The position numbers and the translations under genes are program-made. Below the pieces are notes generated by a model. The model was not told the DNA's origin and made no database searches. It worked only from the letters and a program-made list of their open reading frames with translations. This document shows positions 22,358 through 35,459 of a stretch of DNA of 64,000 nt, in pieces (position 1 is the stretch's first letter; every line of letters starts with the position of its first letter). Source of the DNA: Symsagittifera roscoffensis (taxonomy: Eukaryota; Xenacoelomorpha; Acoela; Convolutidae). The stretch is from NCBI RefSeq assembly GCF_963678635.1, contig NC_087068.1:32428318-32492317 (forward strand), given 5' to 3'.

Positions 22358-23420
22358 AATTTTTTGTAAGTCATGTTTTGTGTGTTGTGAAAAATCATCT
22401 TTAGTGAAATTTTCTTTGATTATATTTAGAAAAGTTGAAAATAATGTGATTTCCTGTCGTACTTTTGTATGTTTGGATGTTTCAGTTAATGAGATACTTT
22501 GAAATTCAGTTTTTTCTAATATAGAAATATAGGTATATATTATCGCAAAAACTTTGTTAGTGAATATGGAGTTTGCTCTTTGTGAATTATGATATTGTAT
22601 GCTTTTAATATATTCTAAGAATACTTTTGAAAACTATAATTCAAGATCGTCTGTTTGAATTACATATTTACGATGATTCGTAATTGGTGTGCTGAATTCT
22701 ATGGTGTAGATTCCATATTGTTGTGTTAAATTACATATATCTTTCAGATAATGTTCAATAATTTGTCTTTTGATTTATTCATCTGGGAATTCTGCTTTGC
22801 ATGGGCTGATTCCGGGTTCAAACTAATTTACGAGTAAATTCTTGCAAAAATCATGTTGCCCTGTATTATCGGGTGCATCTATGAGGAAGGGGTAAACCTC
22901 TTTGTCATCTGGACTATCGTCACTTTGAGTGTGGCTCATTTTTTCGTTTAATGACTGTTAATATATAACTATCGATGTGTCTAATTGGTTGATTCCGATT
23001 ATAAAAGTGTACTGGTTTGTGTTTATATTGCTTTTTTATTCTTCTTTTTTCTCTTTTTGATGAATTTGAAGTTGTTTCTGAATCGGAAAAATATATTTGA
23101 TCGTGAATGGGACAATTTTTATCAATCGATTCTTTTAATTTGTAGAGTTCATCTAAATTGCTAGCTTCTGATTCTGAAAATGCGTTTCTATTTTTTGAAA
23201 ATCTTTTTCGCGTGATTTGTCTTTGTTTATTTATGATTTTTCTTTTTTTTGTCAGTCGTTTTGTTCTAATGTATCCAACTGTTTGTGTATGAGGTGTGAT
23301 TACAAGATCGTATTTTGGTTATCTATCTCTCAGTTGTGTAAAACGATTGTTTGTTTATTTCCTAGATTTTTGAATGACATAAGGTTTAGGATGAGGGATG
23401 CAAAAAGCTGTTAGGTGATT
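22358..23420 (-). pseudogene. Decayed gag 5' region, Ty3 copy B
   Basis: Counterpart of 5,020-6,080 with the same stop-interrupted frames plus a 1-bp A insertion near 22,630. The right part (from 22,875) belongs to the 5,256-bp duplicated unit and is repeated from 28,131. Confidence 0.5.
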
Positions 23421-23429
23421 TCTATTTTC

Positions 23430-25112
23430 TTAGACTGTTAGTCCTTACGGTTTTTTGGTTAGCTTAACCTGGGTCTTTTTGTTCAGGGTTGGAGAGAAAA
23501 GTATATCGATTCCGAAGAATGATTTTTTACTTTCTCGTGACTAGTCTAAGCTAAGGTGCTAACTTACTTAATCTTACTTAGGGGTAGTGATTGTGTTCAA
23601 GGCTTGGAGAATAGTAAATCGATCCACAAAGTTCAGGTATAATTAGAACGCAAGTAGTTCGTTAGATACTATTTTAAACTTACTAAGTCTAATATTTATC
23701 CTGGGTCTGGTAAGAGGAGGGTTCAAGTGAAGGATGAATAACCGAAGTTCTTCACTGTTTATCTTAATTTGAATGGTTAGTTTTTTTTTAATTTCTATTA
23801 ATCTTGGATCTTTTGGAAGGGTTGGATAGTGAATCGACGTTTGAGGTCGTTAGACACTTGCTAAGTGGGTGGGGGAGAACAAAATTGTTCTTTTTGATCC
23901 AAGGATAGGCCTTGATGATCAGGTTTTAAATTTAGTGAATTAGAAAGTTAATTAAGATCCAAGGATAAGCCTTGATGATCTGATTTTAAAATTAAGTGAA
24001 TTTAAATTTAATTTGGTTTAAATTTATTTAGGAAAAAGATTTAGTCTTTTAATGATATTAGTGAGCTTATGATTGCTGTTATGTTTAGGTGATAAAGCTG
24101 GGACAACAGATGATTTTTTGATTACTAACAATTTATTGTCATGCTACTAATTTTTATTTTCATTTTCAATAAATATTTTTCAAACATGTTTTTTATATAA
24201 GACTGCGTAAATTAAGAAAACGATCTGAGATATTTTTATCAATCGTTATTGTATATTAATAATTTTGTTTAGCGCCTGAAATGATCATGAAGATTGACTT
24301 CAAAATTTTATGTTTGCAAATGAAAATCTAAATCTATATGTCGTCTCTTGTTCGAGGTCTTCTTACAATTCCGGGTAATTCTGTTATCGTTCGGAATATC
24401 GGCTGTGATCTATTGAGTCGTAGAGACATTTCGATTAAATTATTGTCGTATAACATTTTAAAAATGTTTTGTCTAATTTCTAATCTATTTTTGGTTAAAT
24501 CTAAGCTATTAAGGTCTTATTCGAGACTTATGGTCGCACCAGATGAGATAGGTCCGATGTGTTTAACTCATAGAGTAATTTTGGATAGGGTACACCGTCT
24601 GCTCGTCACGCTATCTTATTTTCGGCCGGATAGATTCGTGCAACGTCTAATACCGATCCTAATCTTACTCTTTACTTTCTAGTCTCAGGGTGTTTAACTA
24701 GTCTCTGCTAGGCTCAATAGATCTAGGGTATACTGGTTTGTTGCGGCAGCTGAAGTTCTCTTGGAGAGACAACTAATTTCTAAGTTAAATTCAAATCTCT
24801 CTGGTACTGAAATTACAAGTAATTTCAGCACTTACAAATAAGTGGATTGTTAGTTAGATGGATCATGACTGGTTAATATTAAATACTTTACAGTGGTAAA
24901 ATATCTAATTTATCCAATCATAAAATGTAGTTTAGATCAGGTTCCAATATAAATGCTCACTTCCTTATTTTAGTCACGAGGATGCTCATATAATCAAAAA
25001 TTTTTGAATTAATCGCTGGTTTTTTTTCCAAAAAAATTAGGTTACCGTAATATTTAATGATCTGTTCTTTCTATAGTAATAACTTCTTCAATTTATTGTT
25101 AGCTCCACTAAC
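23430..25112 (-). other. Ty3 leader / candidate LTR region, copy B
   Basis: Same non-coding sequence as 6,090-7,770 with a few substitutions; again no gene seen. It carries the 60-bp repeat (23,896-24,015) and the CTGAAATTAC/GTAATTTCAG palindrome (24,807-24,828). Confidence 0.4.
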
Positions 25113-28100
25113 TTGTATGTATTCACCATAAATTTACCATCCTCGCTGCCAAAGTAAGGCTGATCAAACCACTTCTGAAAAGGAGGCAATTGATGTGTCA
25201 TTCGCAAGGTATTCAGCCACGTATTAAACAGCGGGCTGCAGAGCAGCAAATTTTACTACGATGGATCCTCTTGCATTCAATGCAACCCCAACAACTTTTC
25301 AATCGGGTCTACCAACAGACCATCAAGCAAAGCTCTCATCACAACTCATAAAGACACATGGCGAGTTACAACCGAAACAAATGTACTGCCCAACGCAACA
25401 CAATCTAATCCATGCCCCCTGTAATCACTATCAGCTCCTCTGACTCCTAGATACTTATAGAGCAATAACTTGATATCAGGGAACTAAATAATTTGTCGTT
25501 CATTGGAAACCAGGCTCCAGAGTTCTAAGCAAGAAGAAGCCCGGTTTCCAAGAAGAAGACCAGCAGCTGTTGTCAGTAGTAGATGTTGGAGCTAAAGTAG
25601 GAGGTGGGTCCCTGCAGACCTCCATGTATTAAGATAGGAAATAGAGCATCCGGTCTACAAGCTATGTATTAAAATAGGGAATAGAACCTACAATGTATTA
25701 AGATAGGAAATAAACGTGGTAAGGCTTTATTGTTTTTTGTGATGGTAAGAGAATGGTAAGAAAAAATGAATTTTTTGAGTTTTGTGTAGAAATGACTATT
25801 TTTTTCGCAAAAATTTTGGCGAGCATTATCGAATTGATTGTTACATATCACTGGTTACTTAGGTGTAGATTGTAGAATGAAGATCTTGTAATTAGTTTTT
25901 GGTTCATGGTAAGTTAGTGGTAAGAGCTTATGGGCAAAAACTTCGATTTTCATCAGAAAAATTGAAAGTTTTTCAAAAAAACTTCAAAACAGGATAAGGT
26001 TTGGTGTATCTCAAACTGTTTATTATTTTATTAGATGATCTTAATTTTTAAAACAGTGCTCTATCTACCTGAAGCTATGTTGAAACCTAGTGGAACTTCG
26101 AACTTGGTATTTTGAGAAAAAATTTAATTACAAAAAAAATATATAAATCACTGCATCGTATTTGAAATTTACCGCAACTTTATAAAACAAACTAACAAAA
26201 AACTGCGTCGTACAAAAACGTAATACCTTGCATCACTTCTTATAAATTTAATAGTTTTGTACCAATTCCATCATCTTGAAATTGTCTTTTTGGATAAAAA
26301 TAACTAAGTCCTTTCTTTGTTTGCTCATATGTGGCCACCATTTGGCTTACGGTTCTGAATCCTCTATTTGTAGATGTTATGTTGATTGCTTCATCCAGTA
26401 CTCTCCTGTATTTTGACAGGTAACCGTCTCCAAAATCTTCTAGAACTCGCTTTTTCAAATCTTTGCTACTGAATTTGAATTTATCTGATTTGATATCGTA
26501 GCAGCAATGTCTTGCTACACAAGCAGATCATTCTGTACATCTAATTTCTCATCAGAAAAGTTCCGGCTCCCGTGTATTATGTTTTTATGGCTACTGCAAC
26601 ACGTTCGAGGGAAAAAATTAGATTTTACATCCATCTTAAAAAAGTCTCTTTCTTTTTTTCTGCAAGAGCTAAGTAAAGCGAGCCTGTGTCAATCTCTAGA
26701 TGCAAAACACTGCGAAATAACTGTTCAATTTTCAGGCTATATCAGCATTCTCTGAGGGTGTTTTAACAACTCGCTCTCGATTGCATAGTTTTTCATGTTG
26801 TCTCCAATATGGTTTCTTCCAAGTTGGGTTTTTTGAAAATTGGAGGAAAGCTGGCATATTTTGATTTTATTTCATCTGGAACAATTAAATCGCACTGAAT
26901 ATAGCCAAAAAAAATCCATCTTTTGTTTTTGTTAAATTGAAGTCGTTAGAAAGAAGTATTTTTAGGGAAAGTGGGTTCTGACGTGATTTTTGATCTTTTC
27001 ATCGGTTCAGAAACTTTCCCACCAGTCACACTCCTACGTTTCTTCAACTTTGTATCCGTTCTCTTTTATGTATTCCCGTCTCTCTCTTCTTTTTACCTCG
27101 TTCATTATCCTGTTCAATAAGGGACAAGCTTTTATGTACTCACCATAAATTTACCATCCTCGCTGCCAAACTAAGGCTGATCAAACCACTTCTGAAAAGA
27201 AGGCAATTTATGTGTCATTTGCAAGGCATACAGCCACGTCTTAAACAGCGGGCTGCAGAGCAGCAAATTTTACTACGATGGATCCTCTTGCATTCAATGC
27301 AACCCCAACAACTTTTCAATCGGGTCTACCAACAGACCATCAAGCAAAGCTCTCATCACAACTCATAAAGACACATGGCGAGTTACAACCGAAACAAATG
27401 TACTGCCCAACGCAACACAATCTAATCCATGCCCCCTGTAATCACTATCAGCTCCTCTGACTCCTAGATACTTATAGAGCAATAACTTGATATCAGGGAA
27501 CTAAATAATTTGTCGTTCATTGGAAACCAGGCTCCAGAGTTCTAAGCAAGAAGAAGCCCGGTTTCCAAGAAGAAGACCAGCAGCTGTTGTCAGTAGTAGA
27601 TGTTGGAGCTAAAGTAGGAGGTGGGTCCCTGCAGACCTCCATGTATTAAGATAGGAAATAGAGCATGCGGTCTACAAGCTATGTATTAAAATAGGGAATA
27701 GAACCTACAATGTATTAAGATAGGAAATAAACGTGGTAAGGCTTTATTGTTTTTTGTGATGGTAAGAGAATGGTAAGAAAAAATGAATTTTTTGAGTTTT
27801 GTGTAGAAATGACTATTTTTTTCGCAGAAGTTTTGGCGAGCATTATCGAATTGATTGTTACATATCACTGGTTACTTAGGTGTAGATTGTAGAATGAAGA
27901 TCTTGTAATTAGTTTTTGGTTCATGGTAAGTTAGTGGTAAGAGCTTATGGGCAAAAACTTCGATTTTCATCAGAAAAATTGAAAGTTTTTCAAAAAAACT
28001 TCAAAACAGGATAAGGTTTGGTGTATCTCAAACTGTTTATTATTTTATAAGATGATCTTAATTTTTAAAACAGTGCTCTATCTACCTGAAGCTATGTTGA

Positions 28101-28130
28101 AACCTAGTGGAACTTCGAACTTCGAACTTC
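25113..28130 (-). mobile_element. Polinton polymerase 3' units, block 2
   Basis: One full 2,018-bp unit (25,113-27,130), with the polymerase C-terminus at 26,240-26,458, then a truncated unit (27,131-28,130) containing only the tail. The duplication junction at 28,131 removes its polymerase part. The plus-strand tail frame is present in both (stops near 25,349 and 27,366). Confidence 0.8.
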
Positions 28131-30368
28131 GCATCTATGAGGAAGGGGTAAACCTCTTTGTCATCTGGACTATCGTCACTTTGAGTGTGGCTCATTTTTT
28201 CGTTTAATGACTGTTAATATATAACTATCGATGTGTCTAATTGGTTGATTCCGATTATAAAAGTGTACTGGTTTGTGTTTATATTGCTTTTTTATTCTTC
28301 TTTTTTCTCTTTTTGATGAATTTGAAGTTGTTTCTGAATCGGAAAAATATATTTGATCGTGAATGGGACAATTTTTATCAATCGATTCTTTTAATTTGTA
28401 GAGTTCATCTAAATTGCTAGCTTCTGATTCTGAAAATGCGTTTCTATTTTTTGAAAATCTTTTTCGCGTGATTTGTCTTTGTTTATTTATGATTTTTCTT
28501 TTTTTTGTCAGTCGTTTTGTTCTAATGTATCCAACTGTTTGTGTATGAGGTGTGATTACAAGATCGTATTTTGGTTATCTATCTCTCAGTTGTGTAAAAC
28601 GATTGTTTGTTTATTTCCTAGATTTTTGAATGACATAAGGTTTAGGATGAGGGATGCAAAAAGCTGTTAGGTGATTTCTATTTTCTTAGACTGTTAGTCC
28701 TTACGGTTTTTTGGTTAGCTTAACCTGGGTCTTTTTGTTCAGGGTTGGAGAGAAAAGTATATCGATTCCGAAGAATGATTTTTTACTTTCTCGTGACTAG
28801 TCTAAGCTAAGGTGCTAACTTACTTAATCTTACTTAGGGGTAGTGATTGTGTTCAAGGCTTGGAGAATAGTAAATCGATCCACAAAGTTCAGGTATAATT
28901 AGAACGCAAGTAGTTCGTTAGATACTATTTTAAACTTACTAAGTCTAATATTTATCCTGGGTCTGGTAAGAGGAGGGTTCAAGTGAAGGATGAATAACCG
29001 AAGTTCTTCACTGTTTATCTTAATTTGAATGGTTAGTTTTTTTTTAATTTCTATTAATCTTGGATCTTTTGGAAGGGTTGGATAGTGAATCGACGTTTGA
29101 GGTCGTTAGACACTTGCTAAGTGGGTGGGGGAGAACAAAATTGTTCTTTTTGATCCAAGGATAGGCCTTGATGATCAGGTTTTAAATTTAGTGAATTAGA
29201 AAGTTAATTAAGATCCAAGGATAAGCCTTGATGATCTGATTTTAAAATTAAGTGAATTTAAATTTAATTTGGTTTAAATTTATTTAGGAAAAAGATTTAG
29301 TCTTTTAATGATATTAGTGAGCTTATGATTGCTGTTATGTTTAGGTGATAAAGCTGGGACAACAGATGATTTTTTGATTACTAACAATTTATTGTCATGC
29401 TACTAATTTTTATTTTCATTTTCAATAAATATTTTTCAAACATGTTTTTTATATAAGACTGCGTAAATTAAGAAAACGATCTGAGATATTTTTATCAATC
29501 GTTATTGTATATTAATAATTTTGTTTAGCGCCTGAAATGATCATGAAGATTGACTTCAAAATTTTATGTTTGCAAATGAAAATCTAAATCTATATGTCGT
29601 CTCTTGTTCGAGGTCTTCTTACAATTCCGGGTAATTCTGTTATCGTTCGGAATATCGGCTGTGATCTATTGAGTCGTAGAGACATTTCGATTAAATTATT
29701 GTCGTATAACATTTTAAAAATGTTTTGTCTAATTTCTAATCTATTTTTGGTTAAATCTAAGCTATTAAGGTCTTATTCGAGACTTATGGTCGCACCAGAT
29801 GAGATAGGTCCGATGTGTTTAACTCATAGAGTAATTTTGGATAGGGTACACCGTCTGCTCGTCACGCTATCTTATTTTCGGCCGGATAGATTCGTGCAAC
29901 GTCTAATACCGATCCTAATCTTACTCTTTACTTTCTAGTCTCAGGGTGTTTAACTAGTCTCTGCTAGGCTCAATAGATCTAGGGTATACTGGTTTGTTGC
30001 GGCAGCTGAAGTTCTCTTGGAGAGACAACTAATTTCTAAGTTAAATTCAAATCTCTCTGGTACTGAAATTACAAGTAATTTCAGCACTTACAAATAAGTG
30101 GATTGTTAGTTAGATGGATCATGACTGGTTAATATTAAATACTTTACAGTGGTAAAATATCTAATTTATCCAATCATAAAATGTAGTTTAGATCAGGTTC
30201 CAATATAAATGCTCACTTCCTTATTTTAGTCACGAGGATGCTCATATAATCAAAAATTTTTGAATTAATCGCTGGTTTTTTTTCCAAAAAAATTAGGTTA
30301 CCGTAATATTTAATGATCTGTTCTTTCTATAGTAATAACTTCTTCAATTTATTGTTAGCTCCACTAAC
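28131..30368 (-). other. Third copy of gag 5' end and Ty3 leader
   Basis: Begins inside gag 5' sequence (matching 22,875) and repeats the decayed gag start (to ~28,676) and the leader. No gag body or pol follows on its left; instead it abuts Polinton tail. It is a product of the 5,256-bp duplication, not a separate insertion. Confidence 0.8.
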
Positions 30369-33300
30369 TTGTATGTATTCACCATAAATTTACCATCCTC
30401 GCTGCCAAAGTAAGGCTGATCAAACCACTTCTGAAAAGGAGGCAATTGATGTGTCATTCGCAAGGTATTCAGCCACGTATTAAACAGCGGGCTGCAGAGC
30501 AGCAAATTTTACTACGATGGATCCTCTTGCATTCAATGCAACCCCAACAACTTTTCAATCGGGTCTACCAACAGACCATCAAGCAAAGCTCTCATCACAA
30601 CTCATAAAGACACATGGCGAGTTACAACCGAAACAAATGTACTGCCCAACGCAACACAATCTAATCCATGCCCCCTGTAATCACTATCAGCTCCTCTGAC
30701 TCCTAGATACTTATAGAGCAATAACTTGATATCAGGGAACTAAATAATTTGTCGTTCATTGGAAACCAGGCTCCAGAGTTCTAAGCAAGAAGAAGCCCGG
30801 TTTCCAAGAAGAAGACCAGCAGCTGTTGTCAGTAGTAGATGTTGGAGCTAAAGTAGGAGGTGGGTCCCTGCAGACCTCCATGTATTAAGATAGGAAATAG
30901 AGCATCCGGTCTACAAGCTATGTATTAAAATAGGGAATAGAACCTACAATGTATTAAGATAGGAAATAAACGTGGTAAGGCTTTATTGTTTTTTGTGATG
31001 GTAAGAGAATGGTAAGAAAAAATGAATTTTTTGAGTTTTGTGTAGAAATGACTATTTTTTTCGCAAAAATTTTGGCGAGCATTATCGAATTGATTGTTAC
31101 ATATCACTGGTTACTTAGGTGTAGATTGTAGAATGAAGATCTTGTAATTAGTTTTTGGTTCATGGTAAGTTAGTGGTAAGAGCTTATGGGCAAAAACTTC
31201 GATTTTCATCAGAAAAATTGAAAGTTTTTCAAAAAAACTTCAAAACAGGATAAGGTTTGGTGTATCTCAAACTGTTTATTATTTTATTAGATGATCTTAA
31301 TTTTTAAAACAGTGCTCTATCTACCTGAAGCTATGTTGAAACCTAGTGGAACTTCGAACTTGGTATTTTGAGAAAAAATTTAATTACAAAAAAAATATAT
31401 AAATCACTGCATCGTATTTGAAATTTACCGCAACTTTATAAAACAAACTAACAAAAAACTGCGTCGTACAAAAACGTAATACCTTGCATCACTTCTTATA
31501 AATTTAATAGTTTTGTATCAATTCCATCATCTTGAAATTGTCTTTTTGGATAAAAATAACTAAGTCCTTTCTTTGTTTGCTCATATGTGGCCACCATTTG
31601 GCTTACGGTTCTGAATCCTCTATTTGTAGATGTTATGTTGATTGCTTCATCCAGTACTCTCCTGTATTTTGACAGGTAACCGTCTCCAAAATCTTCTAGA
31701 ACTCGCTTTTTCAAATCTTTGCTACTGAATTTGAATTTATCTGATTTGATATCGTAGCAGCAATGTCTTGCTACACAAGCAGATCATTCTGTACATCTAA
31801 TTTCTCATCAGAAAAGTTCCGGCTCCCGTGTATTATGTTTTTATGGCTACTGCAACACGTTCGAGGGAAAAAATTAGATTTTACATCCATCTTAAAAAAG
31901 TCTCTTTCTTTTTTTCTGCAAGAGCTAAGTAAAGCGAGCCTGTGTCAATCTCTAGATGCAAAACACTGCGAAATAACTGTTCAATTTTCAGGCTATATCA
32001 GCATTCTCTGAGGGTGTTTTAACAACTCGCTCTCGATTGCATAGTTTTTCATGTTGTCTCCAATATGGTTTCTTCCAAGTTGGGTTTTTTGAAAATTGGA
32101 GGAAAGCTGGCATATTTTGATTTTATTTCATCTGGAACAATTAAATCGCACTGAATATAGCCAAAAAAAATCCATCTTTTGTTTTTGTTAAATTGAAGTC
32201 GTTAGAAAGAAGTATTTTTAGGGAAAGTGGGTTCTGACGTGATTTTTGATCTTTTCATCGGTTCAGAAACTTTCCCACCAGTCACACTCCTACGTTTCTT
32301 CAACTTTGTATCCGTTCTCTTTTATGTATTCCCGTCTCTCTCTTCTTTTTACCTCGTTCATTATCCTGTTCAATAAGGGACAAGCTTTTATGTACTCACC
32401 ATAAATTTACCATCCTCGCTGCCAAACTAAGGCTGATCAAACCACTTCTGAAAAGAAGGCAATTTATGTGTCATTTGCAAGGCATACAGCCACGTCTTAA
32501 ACAGCGGGCTGCAGAGCAGCAAATTTTACTACGATGGATCCTCTTGCATTCAATGCAACCCCAACAACTTTTCAATCGGGTCTACCAACAGACCATCAAG
32601 CAAAGCTCTCATCACAACTCATAAAGACACATGGCGAGTTACAACCGAAACAAATGTACTGCCCAACGCAACACAATCTAATCCATGCCCCCTGTAATCA
32701 CTATCAGCTCCTCTGACTCCTAGATACTTATAGAGCAATAACTTGATATCAGGGAACTAAATAATTTGTCGTTCATTGGAAACCAGGCTCCAGAGTTCTA
32801 AGCAAGAAGAAGCCCGGTTTCCAAGAAGAAGACCAGCAGCTGTTGTCAGTAGTAGATGTTGGAGCTAAAGTAGGAGGTGGGTCCCTGCAGACCTCCATGT
32901 ATTAAGATAGGAAATAGAGCATCCGGTCTACAAGCTATGTATTAAAATAGGGAATAGAACCTACAATGTATTAAGATAGGAAATAAACGTGGTAAGGCTT
33001 TATTGTTTTTTGTGATGGTAAGAGAATGGTAAGAAAAAATGAATTTTTTGAGTTTTGTGTAGAAATGACTATTTTTTTCGCAGAAGTTTTGGCGAGCATT
33101 ATCGAATTGATTGTTACATATCACTGGTTACTTAGGTGTAGATTGTAGAATGAAGATCTTGTAATTAGTTTTTGGTTCATGGTAAGTTAGTGGTAAGAGC
33201 TTATGGGCAAAAACTTCGATTTTCATCAGAAAAATTGAAAGTTTTTCAAAAAAACTTCAAAACAGGATAAGGTTTGGTGTATCTCAAACTGTTTATTATT

Positions 33301-34403
33301 TTATTAGATGATCTTAATTTTTAAAACAGTGCTCTATCTACCTGAAGCTATGTTGAAACCTAGTGGAACTTCGAACTTGGTATTTTGAGAAAAAATTTAA
33401 TTACAAAAAAAATATATAAATCACTGCATCGTATTTGAAATTTACCGCAACTTTATAAAACAAACTAACAAAAAACTGCGTCGTACAAAAACGTAATACC
33501 TTGCATCACTTCTTATAAATTTAATAGTTTTGTATCAATTCCATCATCTTGAAATTGTCTTTTTGGATAAAAATAACTAAGTCCTTTCTTTGTTTGCTCA
33601 TATGTGGCCACCATTTGGCTTACGGTTCTGAATCCTCTATTTGTAGATGTTATGTTGATTGCTTCATCCAGTACTCTCCTGTATTTTGACAGGCAACCGT
33701 CTCCAAAATCTTCTAGAACTCGCTTTTTCAAATCTTTGCTACTGAATTTGAATTTATCTGATTTGATATCGTAGCAGCAATGGCTTGCTACACAAGCAGA
33801 TCATTCTGTACATCTAATTTCTCATCAGAAAAGTTCCGGCTCCCGTGTATTATGTTTTTATGGCTACTGCAACACGTTCGAGGGAAAAAATTAGATTTTA
33901 CATCCATCTTAAAAAAGTCTCTTTCTTTTTTTCTGCAAGAGCTAAGTAAAGCGAGCCTGTGTCAATCTCTAGATGCAAAACACTGCGAAATAACTGTTCA
34001 ATTTTCAGGCTATATCAGCATTCTCTGAGGGTGTTTTAACAACTCGCTCTCGATTGCATAGTTTTTCATGTTGTCTCCAATATGGTTTCTTCCAAGTTGG
34101 GTTTTTTGAAAATTGGAGGAAAGCTGGCATATTTTGATTTTATTTCATCTGGAACAATTAAATCGCACTGAATATAGCCAAAAAAAATCCATCTTTTGTT
34201 TTTGCTAAATTGAAGTCGTTAAAAAGAAGTCTTTTTAGGGAAAGTGGGTTCTGACGTGATTTTTGATCTTTTCATCGGTTAAGAAACTTTCCCACCAGTC
34301 ACGATCCATCGTTTCTTCAACTTTGTATCCGTTCTCTTTTATGTATTCCCGTCTCTCTCTTCTTATTACCTCGTTCATTATCCTGTTCAATAAGGGATAA
34401 GCT
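30369..34403 (-). mobile_element. Polinton polymerase 3' units, block 3
   Basis: Two full 2,018-bp-type units, ~30,369-32,386 and ~32,387-34,403, with polymerase C-termini at 31,496-31,714 and 33,513-33,731. They match units I and II of block 1 in order. The second also matches 10,918-11,808 in its right part, showing where the 5,256-bp duplication ends (33,386). Confidence 0.8.
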
Positions 34404-35459
34404 TTTATGTACTCACCATAAATTTACCATCCTCGCTGCCAAACTAAGGCTGATCAAACCACTTCTGAAAAGAAGGCAATTTGTGTGTCATTTGCAAGGC
34501 ATACATCCACGTCTTAAACAGCGGGCTGCAGAGTAGTAAATTTTACTACGATGAGTCCTCCTGCATCCAATGCAACCCCAACACCTTTTCAAACGGGTCC
34601 ACCAACAGACCATCAAGCACAGCTCCCATCACAACTCATAAAGACACATGGCGAGTTACTACCGAATTATACGTACTGCCCAACGCAACACAACCTAATC
34701 CATGCCCCCTGAAATTACTATCAGCTCCTCTGACGCCTAGATACTTATAGAGCAATAATTTGATAATAAGGAACTTATTAAACTGTCGTTCATTGGAAAC
34801 CAGGCTCCAGAGTTCTAAGCAAGAAGAAGCCCGGTTTCCATTTCATAGAAATACTGAACCAGCAGCTGTTGTCAGTAGTAGATGTTGGAGCTAAAGTGGG
34901 AGGGGGTTCCCTGTAGACTTCTATGTATTAAGATTGGGAATAGAGCATCCGGTCTGCAAGCTATCACTTAAAATAGGGAACAGAGCCTAAAATGTATTCA
35001 GATAGGGAATAAACTTGATAACGCTTCATGGTTTGTGTGATGGTAAGAAAATGCTAAGAAAAATTGCATTTTTTGGGTTCTGTGTGGAAATGTCAAGTTT
35101 TTTTGCAAAAATTTTGGCTAATAGTATCTAATTGATTGTTACAAGTTAGTGGTAAGAGTTTATGGGCAAAAACTTAGATTTTCATTAGAAAAGTTGAACG
35201 TTTTTCAAAAAAAACTTCAAAACACGATAAGATTTGAGGTATCTCAAACTGTTTATTGTTTTATTAGAAGGTCTTAATTTTTAAAACAGTGCTCTATCTA
35301 CCTGAAGCTATGTTGAAACCTAGTGGAACTTCGAACTTGGTATTTTGAGAAAAAATTTAATTACAAAAAAAATATATAAATCACTGCATCGTATTTGAAA
35401 TTTACGCAACTTTATAAAACAAACTAACAAAAAACTGCGTCGTACAAAAACGTAATACC

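Larger units (their letters stand above)
14991..23420 (-). mobile_element. Ty3/gypsy-like retrotransposon, copy B
   Basis: The fullest Ty3 copy in the window. Right to left it has gag 5' region, capsid, nucleocapsid, protease, RT, RNase H, integrase zinc finger, core and C-terminal domain. The order RT-RNase H-integrase and the GPY-type module after the integrase core place it in Ty3/gypsy. Every domain is separated from the next by at least one stop or frameshift. Its 3' terminus is missing: after the integrase stop at 14,991 there is a gag fragment rather than an LTR. Confidence 0.9.
22875..33386. repeat. 5,256-bp tandem duplication
   Basis: 22,875-28,130 and 28,131-33,386 are near-identical direct copies. 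Each holds the gag 5' end, the Ty3 leader, one full 2,018-bp Polinton unit and about half of the next. The junction at 28,108-28,131 reads AACTTCGAACTTCGAACTTC followed by GCATCTATGAGG, so polymerase tail sequence runs straight into gag-leader sequence through extra TTCGAAC repeats. Copy A (1-14,211) lacks this duplication, which dates it after the large block duplication or restricts it to one copy. Confidence 0.92.
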
